A stretch of 5,726 nucleotides of DNA, from NCBI GenBank assembly GCA_017959645.1, contig JAGDAE010000177.1, positions 1 through 5,726 of the forward strand, in the 5' to 3' direction. The DNA comes from Kiritimatiellia bacterium. GTDB lineage: Bacteria; Verrucomicrobiota; Kiritimatiellia; RFP12; UBA1067. The notes below the pieces were generated by a model. It saw only the letters and a program-made list of their open reading frames with translations. It ran no database searches and was not told where the DNA came from. The position numbers and the translations under genes are program-made. This document shows, piece by piece, positions 1 through 5,726 of this stretch (its first letter is position 1; each line of letters opens with the position of its first letter).

Positions 1-3000
1 AGCAAGTGGTTGCCGCACTCGATGTACGGATGGGTTCCGTAGATGTCGATAAGGTACGAGCCGCTTGAAGAGTTGTGGTCGTAGGCGAGGTTGATTACTC
101 CGCCGCCCGCGCCCCAGAACACCGAATCGTCGAGGATCAGATGGAAGTCGGATCCGGTCGAGTGCAGATGTTCCGCCGACTGTCTCCACACCGAAGTGTT
201 CTTGATGTCGAGCGTCACGCCGACTCCGTTCGCCCAGGAGGCGCCCCAGTTCTCGAGGTAGGAGTGGTCGAGAGTGAACGTCAGGCCGTTGGAGGCGGCG
301 AAGCCGTGCAGGCAAATGTACAGATCCTTGAACGTGAGGCTGATGCCCGTGCCCATCGTGGGCCATCCGCCCGCCTGGAAGATTCCCGACGGCGGGTTGG
401 CGTCCCCGTGGTTGTTCGACCAGTTGACGTCGTCGCCGTATCCTTCGCCTGTGAACGTGTAGGTGGCGTCGGGCGTCTGGAAGTAGGTGTAGAGAACGCC
501 AACGTAGCGGTCGACGGATATCTCGTACGGCGTCCCGGGTTCGGAGGTATCGAACACGGCGACGCAAGACGAGCCGTCCGGATACGTCGCCTGTGCCGGG
601 TTGCCGTCGACCGTCCAGTTGGCGGGGTCGGCCCAGTCACCCGCGTGGACCGAGCTCTTCCAGTAGTAGGTGTACTGGTCGCGGATGTAGATCGAGGCCG
701 TCTCGGTCCACGAAGTCCACGTCGCGCTCGCGCAGGAGTTGGAGACCATGAACGCCCAGTATACCGTCTCGCGCACGGCGGGGAACTCCACCGTTATCGA
801 GAACGGATCCCCGTCGGCGGCGACGGTGCAGCTGGCGGTGTTGGTGAGCGAGTTCGCGGCTGCGCCGGTGTAGAGGTAGACGGTGGCCGTGTTCGCGCCT
901 GCGTCGGCAAGCGTTCCCGCGAACGTGACGAAGGCGTTGACGTCCGTCGCCGACACCGCGCCGAAATCGGCCCCGTCTTCGGCATAGACTTCGATGACGC
1001 TCGAGACGTTTTTGGCTCCGCCCTCGCCGGTCAGCACCGCCTGCACGTAGTAGGTCCCGCCCGGCGCGATGTAGCCGGGCGCGGACGTGTCGGGCACGTT
1101 GATCAGGAAGTCGAAGACCTCGCCGGAAGCGTAGTCGCCCGCCGCGTGGGAGACCGCGCCGGCCATGTCGGACGACGTGGACACGAGGAACGACAGCGCC
1201 GCCGTGTCGCCGGCGCCGGAAGAAACCACGACGCCGCCCGCGCGCAGCGTGTCGCCCATGCTGCCGTCGGCTACGGCGAAGTCGACGATCGGCCTGGAGC
1301 CGTCGTCGAGGACGATTTCGTCGCCGCACCACTGCCAGTAGACGGTACCGTCAACCTCGGCCTTGGTGAAGAAGTGGGCGTAGAGATAGTCGGTTCCCGC
1401 GCCGGAGATTCCTTCGTAGTTGTATGCCGTCGTCTCGACCGGCAGATCGGCGACCTTCTCGGCCCTGTCCCAGTCGGACCAGTCGTCGCCGCCGTAGTCC
1501 GGCCCGTAGGCTACCCACAACTCGGACGTGCTGACGACCTGCCAGGCGCCGAACTCGAGCGAGGCGTTGAGCTTGCCGTCGACCGTCGCCGACGATACCA
1601 CCCTGCCGTCGCGCACGCCCGGACGCGTTCTCAGAATCGAGCCGTCGCCCGGGTCGGCCAGATTCACGCCGTCGATCATGAAGCCGTTTACGGAGCCCGC
1701 GTAGCCGGTGTAGTCGATCGCAAGCGCTTCGAGATAGTGCCAGCCGGTGAACTCGGGCGTATAGTTCACGTCGCCGTTGTAGATGATCGCTGTGCCGTCG
1801 ATGGAAATCGATGCGGCGTCGTCGATCCAGCCGTGGATGTAGTACGTGTGCGTCTTGTCGAGATAGATGTAGCCGGCGTAGCCGAATCTCGCGCCGCCCT
1901 GGTACCATCCGCTGTCGCCGGACGTGCCGTCGAGGTTGAACACCTTCCACGTTCCGGTCCCTGCCGCGGTGTAGTAGGAGTTGAACGCGAGAGGCCCTAT
2001 CGCGCGCACGCGGGTCGGGTGGTTGGTAACCGGCGTGCTGAGCCCGCCCGCCTCGTCGGCCTGCCACAGGCCCGGCAGCGACCAGCCGGCGTCGCCCGGC
2101 AGCGCGTCGTAGACGTTCTTCGTTCTCGGGGTGGTGAAGCTGAAGATTCCGGTTTCGTCCGAGCTGTCGCCCGCGCTCTCGGCGTGGAAAGTGGCGTAGT
2201 AGGTGTGGGCGGGGTCGAGCCCTTCGATCGTGAAGATCGCCGAGCCCATGCCGAAGCCGGTGAAGGTTTCCTCGAATTCGAGATCGTCGGGGCTGTAGCC
2301 GTAGCTTACCACGATATCGACCTCGGCCGCCTGGCCGCACGAAGACACCGCCGCGCTGATCGTCGCCGACGCCGGCGCTGTCGACACGACCGAGGTGAAG
2401 CTCGCCGCCGGCTTGGAGGCGTCGACGGCCGCTATCTCGGCCACCGGGTAGGCGACCGACTCGTAGACGATTCCGTCGACTTCGCCGGTGATGAACCTGA
2501 CGTATTGCGTGCCCGCGGGAAGCGCGACCGTGAAGGTGTACGAGCCGTTCGCGTCAAGCGTCCCGCTCGCGACCGGCTCGCCCCAGAGCGAGATGTCGCT
2601 GCCGAGATAGCCGTCCGCGGCGTAGAGATAGACTGCCGCGCCGGCCGCGCGCTCGGAATTCACGACGCACGTCGCCGTCTGGCCGGCGAGCGCGGAGTTG
2701 GCGAGAACTACCGTGTCGTCGTAGAACACCGCGTAGCGCACGAAGCTCTCGGAGTTGGTGAACACGTGCCAGTTTTCGATATCGGTGCGGTCGTCGGTTC
2801 CGCGCGCCCAGGCGATGCCCGGGAAGCCGCCGTACGGCCCGTACCCGCCCCAGCCGTTGCCGGCGTAGATCGCGATGTCGTGCCACCCTTCCTCGGTGCA
2901 GGTGTAGGCCGCCTTCTGCACGTGGTCGGGATTGCCCACGTTGCCGGTCGCGCCGACGTTCAATACCGCCGCGCCGTCGATCACGACGCCGGCGTTGTCG

Positions 3001-5726
3001 TCGATGTTGCCGCCGAAGTAGTAGACTCCGGTCTCCATCCACATCTTCGCCTTGTAGCCGAACGTCACGTAGTCGCGCCACGCGCCGGTCGTGGTCGTGC
3101 CGTCGAGCTGGTGCTGCGTCCACGGCCCGGCGAGCGAGTAGCCGCTGTTGCCCATGTGCGCCGCCCACGGCGCGTCGACGTACCACCAGATTCCGCCGGT
3201 TATGTCGAAGCCGTAGTTCCACGCGTTGTTGTCGGTCGCCTCGATGAATCCGGGCCTGGAGTTCACGCCGACCGTGTAGCTTTCGCCCTTGGTCGAGAAC
3301 GGAATCACGAAGGACGCCGTCCCGCCGGCGAGGCCGTTGTCAACCGTCACGCTCGCGGTGTAGCCGCAGGCCGGGCGGAGCGAATCGAACGCAAGGTATA
3401 CCATGCCGAGACTGGCGTGGCCGGGTATTTCGACCGTGCGCGTCGCCGCCCCCTGCCCGCCAGCGAGGGAAACCGTGATGTCGCACGAAACCGCGCCCGC
3501 GCCGAGATCGTTGAGGTAGAATGCCACGACCGCGTTGGTGGCCGATGTCGACATGACGCTCGGAAAGATCGCCTGCGGGGCCTGTCCGGGCCCGTCGAAG
3601 AAGATGTCGCCGTTCAGCACGCCGGCGCTGGCGACGAACGGCGAGCGCCCGTCGGCGTCGGGGAAGAACGTGCCGCTCACCAGATCGTAAAGCCCGACCG
3701 CGCCGCTGGAAGTGTCGCGGGCCGGATAGTAGTCGCGCAGCTTGGCGGTCGAATTCGTCATCGCCAGATGGTGCAGACGGAACGTTCCGCGAGTGCCGCT
3801 TCCGTCGCCGGTCATGAAGATGCACAGATTGCGCTGGTCGTCGCCGGAGCTCGGGCTGTAGGCGGTGCTGTTGCCGTTGATCTCGATTCCGTAGTGCGAA
3901 AGGTGGACGTGCGTCCTCTCGCCCGCGCTCCAGAATCCGCCGTTGGGGAAGTCGGTCCAGGCCCCGCCGGTATGGTAGCGTATGTTGTTCATGTAGTACA
4001 TCAGGAAGTAACCGGTCGTGCTCCATCCCGAGCCGAATATCGCCTGTTCGTTGGCGCCGGCGTGGGCGGTGATGTCGAGATCGACTTCGAGATCGGTCGT
4101 CGGCATGTAGCCGGTGTTGATGTACTGGGTGCCCGACGACTGTATGTAGTCGAGAAGCTCGTAATTGCCGATGACGATGCCGCCTCTTGCGGTCGCGAGA
4201 ACGATCGGCTCGCCGCCGTTGTAGAACGCCGGCGTAGCCACGGCCTGGTTGACGGCGTAGAACCTTACCGCGTAAACTCCGCCATGCACGAGCCCGTCGA
4301 ACCTCGCCGTCACCGTCGGGCCGGTCGCCGTGCCCACGAAATTGGTCGTTTCGACGCCGCCGTACGAGATCGTCGAATACACGTCGCAGCTCGACGATCC
4401 GTCGCCGAACGAAGCGATCCCGACCGTGTACACGGCGTTGGACGGACTTGTGGACACGAGTTCGACCGAACCGATCTCCGGGGCCGGGTCGGGGTTGTCG
4501 AGCGGCGGCAGCGAATCGATTTCGATCGCGGCGGTCCATATGCCGCCGACCGCGAACCTGAGGTATTCGGCCGAGGGCGGCAGATCGTAGACCCTGACGG
4601 AAGCGGAAACGGAACCGCTCGCAAACGAGCCGAAGACCGGCAGCTGGCAGTCCCAGGCGGCGGGGGACATGCCGCCGTCGCTCGCGCCGCAGTAGGCGAA
4701 GACCTGCGCCGCGTCGCCGGCCGCTCCGGAATCGCGCTCGAGCGTCGCGACCGCCATCGAACCGTATATCGCCGCGCCGGATACGCCGATCTCGAGCGAA
4801 TCTCCGCAGAAGCGCGCGCGGTCGAGCGCGTAGGAAAAGGCGATTTCGTTCTCGGTCAGATTCTTCGAGTAGAGCCGCACCGCGTGGACTTCTCCATCGT
4901 ACATGCGGGCGGCGTCGAGATTGCCGTAGGAGTTGCCGATGTAGAAGCTCGGCGCGGTGCAGAGCGACTCTACCGGATTGCTGCAGCTGCCGACGAGCTG
5001 CTTGTCGGCGTAGACCTTCATCCCTTCGGGCGAACCAGTCATCGTTATGAGAACCGGCGTGTCGGCCGCGAAAGTCGACGCGGGAACCTGTATGGTGTAG
5101 GAGTTGTCGCTGCTCTTGTGGGACGAGAAGTAGATCGTGTTGTCGACGTACTGCGCGAAACAGATTCCGCGACGGCTGACGTTGTCGGCGTGGAAGCCGC
5201 CAACGCCCGAATAGTTCTGGAACCATCCCGACGACGGGGTTATGAACGCCTGGATCGTCCACGTATCGCCGAGCCCCGGCCAAAGCCGCTCGTCGTCCAG
5301 ATACATGAACTTGATCCCGTTCGAGCGGCGCCCGACATATGCGTCGTCCGTCCATTCGACCGCGCTCGAGCCGCCGCCCGCGTACACCGAAAGATTGAAC
5401 CCGCTCTTCAGATCGGCCCACTTCTCGGCCGAGGTGCTGTTCTGGCCGGGGCCGATGTTCTCGATCGCGTCCCACTGCGCGTAGAGCGCGCCGTTGTCGT
5501 ACGCCGACGCGGGCGCCGGCTGCGAAGGCGAATCGACCGCGCCCGAAACGACCGCGCCGCTTGCGCCGTCGACCGGCCCGTCGTAGGGCGACACCGCTCC
5601 GTAAGAAAGCGCCGCGCCGCCCGCGACGGGCGCGCAGAACGCGTCGGCGACGCTGTCGTACAGCCCCGCCACGCCGTTCTTCAGCACCGGACGGAACTTG
5701 TGCACGAGCTGCAGATCGTCGGGGTC
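1..5726 (-). CDS. Giant modular extracellular beta-sandwich/beta-helix protein, internal fragment (both ends missing)
   Basis: The minus-strand frame whose codons lie at 3-5, 6-8 and so on up to 5724-5726 is open throughout: 1,908 codons without a stop. The start and stop lie outside the window, so signal peptide and C-terminal anchor cannot be judged. The translation is rich in Gly, Ala, Ser, Thr, Asp and aromatics, with only about 25 lysines, as expected for a secreted acidic protein. Modules in order: GTQYI tail, linker, LamG-like, beta module A1, FN3-like, full GTQYI, FN3-like, PA14-like, beta module A2, FN3-like, PA14-like, three further FN3-like modules, then a beta-helix region. No catalytic motif or internal membrane segment is visible. 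A role in surface adhesion or glycan recognition is inferred from the folds. Third codon positions are mostly G or C along the whole length, with no sign of a frameshift or a foreign insert. Reading frame near certain; function uncertain. Confidence 0.95.
3..677 (-). other. Start of probable right-handed beta-helix / autotransporter-like stalk (continues off left edge)
   Basis: Residues 1684-1908. The segment begins YYWKSSVHAGDWADPANWTV (1687-1706), matching the recurrent 'YtWtg..gdg.WsdpaNWt' entry seen in large beta-helical surface proteins. Next come VAVFDTSE and YEISVDRYVGVLYTYF, then the Phe-Thr-Gly motif of YTFTGEGYG (1756-1764). From about 1794 on, strand-turn units of 18-29 residues follow one another: GISLTFKDLYICL, GLTFTLDHSYLENW, GVTLDIKNTSVW, DFHLILDDSVFWGAGG and SYLIDIYG. 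This spacing fits coils of a pectin-lyase-like beta-helix. The fold is inferred from periodicity, and the number of coils beyond the left edge is unknown. Confidence 0.6.
678..971 (-). other. FN3-like beta-sandwich module 6
   Basis: Residues 1586-1683. Strands are VNAFVTFAGTLAD, ANTATVYLYTGAAANSL, FSITVEFPAV, RETVYWAFMVSNSC (1653-1666) and WTETASIYIRD. The VYWAFMVSNS strand followed by W-x-x-W-T-E-T is the FN3 F to G transition ('tYY~r~~a~Ns~G~~~ws~~~~f'). The module leads straight into the beta-helix region through the junction RDQYTYYWKSS. Confidence 0.5.
972..1307 (-). other. FN3-like beta-sandwich module 5
   Basis: Residues 1474-1585. Predicted strands are SRPIVDFAVADG, LRAGGVVVSSG, TAALSFLVSTSSD, EVFDFLINVP and YIAPGGTYYVQAVLTGEGGA (1552-1571), followed by SSVIEVYAED. 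The 'aPGgTYYVqa' segment is a typical FN3-like F strand ('l~pgttYyvra'). It is the second of three consecutive modules of this type. Confidence 0.5.
1308..1631 (-). other. FN3-like beta-sandwich module 4
   Basis: Residues 1366-1473. Strands are GRVVSSATVDGKLNASLEFG, STSELWVAYG, KVADLPVETTAYNYEGI, DYLYAHFFTKAEV and TVYWQWCGDEIVL. The 'Y-x-Y-A-x-F' strand followed by a hairpin and a final W-x-W-C-G-D-E-I strand has FN3/Ig character. Between the second and third strands lies an acidic loop DYGGDDWSDWDRAE (1410-1423). There is no linker to module 5. Exact boundaries are uncertain. Confidence 0.45.
1632..2126 (-). other. PA14-like domain 2
   Basis: Residues about 1201-1365. After an entry containing AGWSLPGLWQADEAGG and TWKVFNLDG, the core GYAGYIYLDKTHTYYIHGWI (1282-1301) leads into DDAASISIDGTAII, again the PA14 'DD...IDG' signature (D1302-D1303, D1310-G1311). 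The strand EFTGWHYLEALAIDYTGYAG (1325-1344) corresponds to the 'GWh~i~~~~~~~~g' element and is followed by the closing FMIDGVNL. It is a diverged second copy of the domain at 814-980 rather than a recent duplication, since little sequence outside the core is shared. Confidence 0.65.
2127..2414 (-). other. FN3-like spacer domain 3
   Basis: Residues 1105-1200. The segment SFTSVVSTAPASATISAAVS opens the domain, EVDIVVSYGYSPDDL is the mid strand, FTIEGLDPAHTYYATFHAES (1165-1184) is the standard FN3 F-strand region, and GIFSFTTP is the closing G strand. This is the clearest FN3-like copy in the window. The opening-to-Leu spacing (V1114 to L1170, 56 residues) matches domains 1 and 2 (55 and 58). 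The conserved 'SCD' cysteine is replaced by Val and a Cys sits earlier, at C1130. Confidence 0.7.
2436..2774 (-). other. Beta module A2 (unnamed beta-sandwich)
   Basis: Residues about 985-1097. Strands include SFVRYAVFYDDTVVLANSAL, GQTATCVVNSERAAGAAVYL, NGSYTFTVALPAGTQYVRFI and GIVYESVAYPVA. The ending resembles module A1: an NGS/SGS start, an alternating strand, an LP turn, then Y-(L/V)-R-F. The opening contains 'ADGYLGSDISLWGE', a glycine-rich turn. As with A1, it sits between a ligand-type domain and an FN3-like domain. No named family is recognised. Confidence 0.5.
2787..3287 (-). other. PA14-like domain 1
   Basis: Residues about 814-980. The entry region is aromatic-rich (GGIWWYVDAPWAA, then GYSLAGPWTQHQLDG). 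The core reads KMWMETGVYYFGGNIDDNAG (894-913) followed by VVIDGAAVLN, equivalent to the PA14 'G~~Y~F~~~~DD~~~l~IDG' signature. The later strand TCTEEGWHDIAIYAGNGWGG (943-962) matches the PA14 'L~aGwh~i~v~y~ng~g~~g' strand and loop, and it ends in GIAWAR. The paired Asp (D909-D910) and the IDG turn (916-918) are present. PA14 domains commonly bind carbohydrates; the ligand here is unknown. Confidence 0.7.
3288..3581 (-). other. FN3-like spacer domain 2
   Basis: Residues 716-813. The opening SVMSTSATNAVVAFYLNDLG (723-742) is followed by GAVSCDITVSLAGG and the closing strand pair FDSLRPACGYTASVTVDN and ASFVIPFSTKG. It aligns with FN3-like domain 1 at the M/V-STS-x-x-NAV opening, the S-C-D strand (C447 there, C748 here) and the FD-x-L turn. 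It joins the GTQYI module to the first PA14-like domain with almost no linker. Confidence 0.6.
3621..4169 (-). other. Complete GTQYI-type jelly-roll module
   Basis: Residues about 520-702. The entry NYELLDYIQSSGTQYINTGY (521-540) matches a module I remember from many gut bacterial and prophage proteins as 'eYIeStGtQYIdTGy'. Further strands are EQAIFGSGW, GYFLMYYMNNIRYH, WTDFPNGGFWSAGERTHVHL and RNLCIFMTGDG. The segment TFRLHHLAMTNSTAKLRDYY (648-667) corresponds to the family's 'rlY~~kiyd~~~lvRDfiP', and SGAVGLYDLVSGTFFPDADG (674-693) to its 'GvvGlYD~vn~kFy~n~G' ending. It is probably a LamG-related beta-sandwich. I know of no established function. A partial second copy sits at the right edge of the window. 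Confidence 0.75.
4185..4484 (-). other. FN3-like spacer domain 1
   Basis: Residues 415-514. It begins with the strand VELVSTSPSNAVYTVGI, continues through SSSCDVYSTISYGG, and closes with FDGLVHGGVYAVRFYAVN (476-493), which has the classic FN3 pattern of a Leu followed about six residues later by a Tyr-x-x-x-Phe strand. Its VSTSPSNAV opening and FDGL turn are 55 residues apart, matching the spacing in FN3-like domains 2 and 3 of this protein. It links beta module A1 to the GTQYI module. Confidence 0.6.
4497..4802 (-). other. Beta module A1 (unnamed beta-sandwich)
   Basis: Residues 309-410 directly after the LamG-like domain. Predicted strands are GAAIYGSMAVATL, DAAQVFAYCG, SGSVSASVRVYDL and AEYLRFAVGGIWTAAIEI. 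The end of the module, an 'LP-x(3-4)-Y-(L/V)-R-F' strand at 382-391, recurs in module A2 (LPAGTQYVRF, 1069-1078). I do not recognise a named family. The position between a ligand-type domain and an FN3-like domain suggests a structural spacer. The two cysteines C347 and C359 could form a disulphide, which is a guess. Confidence 0.5.
4803..5495 (-). other. LamG / concanavalin A-like jelly-roll domain (Laminin_G_3-like)
   Basis: Residues about 78-308. The opening NGALYAQWDAIENIGPG (78-94) followed by KWADL is the usual entry of bacterial LamG modules ('lvahWDG..N.G.g......W.DLsg'). Central strands include DTWTIQAFITP, NTIYFSS and SYTIQVP. A 'PVLITMTGSPEGMKVYADKQ' segment (224-243) resembles the LamG 'h.vat.dg..~klYvDG' hairpin. 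The segment GEVHAVRLYSKNLTENEIAF (278-297) is the typical closing strand and helix, where new LamG domains read 'ge~~~vRiY~raLs~~EI'. The length of about 230 residues is normal. The family binds glycans, proteins or nothing known; no specificity can be read here. Confidence 0.8.
5502..5621 (-). other. Small-residue interdomain linker
   Basis: Residues 36-75 are almost entirely Gly, Ala, Ser, Pro, Val and Asp (for example GPVDGASGAVVSGAVDSPSQ, 50-69) and end in a PAPAS stretch. No Cys, Trp, Lys or Arg occurs. It connects the GTQYI tail to the LamG-like domain and is probably extended or flexible, although the first part may still belong to the final strand of the preceding module. Confidence 0.55.
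5622..5726 (-). other. C-terminal tail of a first GTQYI-type jelly-roll module
   Basis: Residues 1-35 contain FRPVLKNGVAGLYDSVADAF. This matches the end of the complete GTQYI module later in the same protein, where YYPARDTSSGAVGLYDLVSG occupies 666-685. The shared core is P, 5-8 variable residues, then (V/A)(A/V)GLYD followed by a short hairpin ending in Phe. The rest of the module, including its GTQYI strand, should lie just upstream, beyond position 5726. From memory, such modules in other bacteria end in a 'RDFIPV...GVVGLYD' pattern. Confidence 0.7.

Noticed and set aside
274..640. Short open frames on both strands (274-462 plus; 281-640 minus)
   Set aside because: They overlap the beta-helix and its entry motif in the main frame and encode low-complexity Pro/Thr/Arg-rich peptides.
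1201..1682. Internal Met codons of the main frame (for example M1350 and M1490) as possible starts of a separate downstream gene
   Set aside because: No stop precedes them, no promoter or ribosome-binding gap is present, and both lie inside or between continuous domains.
637..3222. Open frames at 637-1332, 1351-2340 and 2554-3222 on the minus strand that could look like an operon of three genes
   Set aside because: All lie in the same shadow frame, are dominated by Arg and Gly, and sit within the PA14-like and FN3-like coding regions. There are no intergenic gaps with regulatory signals.
3340..5475. Long open frame on the minus strand, 711 codons, in a different frame from the main gene
   Set aside because: Its product is Arg-, Gly- and His-rich without any domain pattern, and it overlaps the LamG, GTQYI and FN3-like coding sequence completely. 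GC-rich codons in the true frame (GCC, GAC, TCG and similar) produce stop-free shadow frames.
4310..5484. Small open frames 4330-4590 and 5242-5484 (plus) and 4310-4624 (minus)
   Set aside because: These are fully contained in the main coding sequence and have no ribosome binding site or recognisable product.
1..5726. Phage tail-fibre origin, suggested by the GTQYI module
   Set aside because: The module does occur in phage-related proteins as far as I recall, but the size, multiple PA14/LamG domains and beta-helix fit a bacterial surface protein better, and no phage structural gene is visible.
1..5726. CRISPR array, transposon ends, tRNA or rRNA, or direct DNA repeats
   Set aside because: No regularly spaced identical repeats, terminal inverted repeats or RNA-like conserved segments were seen. 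Repetition exists only at the protein-domain level and is too diverged to show as DNA repeats.
3..5726. Catalytic function (glycoside hydrolase, peptidase or lyase)
   Set aside because: No catalytic motif was seen in any module. The beta-helix start resembles the pectin-lyase fold but shows no lyase active-site pattern in the part visible here.

Overview
The window is one uninterrupted piece of a single very large protein-coding gene on the minus strand. Reading the complement from position 5726 down to position 3 gives 1,908 consecutive sense codons with no stop. Neither the start codon nor the stop codon is inside the window, so the protein is longer than 1,908 residues. Residue numbers below count from the first codon in the window (5724-5726 = residue 1). 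I translated every codon of this frame by hand. It gives coherent beta-rich, extracellular-type domains, whereas the other long open frames give arginine-rich, low-complexity peptides.

Layout in protein order (right to left on the map): the tail of a first 'GTQYI' module (res 1-35); a small-residue linker (36-75); a LamG/concanavalin-like domain (about 78-308); a beta module I call A1 (309-410); FN3-like 1 (415-514); a complete GTQYI module (520-702); FN3-like 2 (716-813); PA14-like 1 (814-980); beta module A2 (985-1097); FN3-like 3 (1105-1200); PA14-like 2 (1201-1365); FN3-like or related beta-sandwich modules 4, 5 and 6 (1366-1683); and the start of a probable right-handed beta-helix or autotransporter-like stalk (1684-1908), which runs off the left edge.

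The protein looks like a secreted or surface-displayed fibre. Candidate ligand-binding jelly-roll domains (LamG, GTQYI, PA14, PA14) are separated by Ig/FN3-like spacers, followed by a beta-helix. Adhesion or polysaccharide recognition is the natural guess, but no catalytic domain is visible and the function is inferred from fold only.

GC-rich codon use, about 25 lysines in 1,908 residues, many Asp/Gly/Ala/Ser/Thr/Tyr, and this combination of LamG, GTQYI, PA14 and 'W..NW' beta-helix modules suggest a Kiritimatiellota/Verrucomicrobiota/Lentisphaerae-type bacterium, perhaps from an animal gut or other anoxic habitat. This assignment is an inference from general familiarity with such proteins, not from a marker gene.

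No RNA gene, mobile element, CRISPR array, promoter, terminator or intergenic region was found, and none is expected because the whole window is coding.
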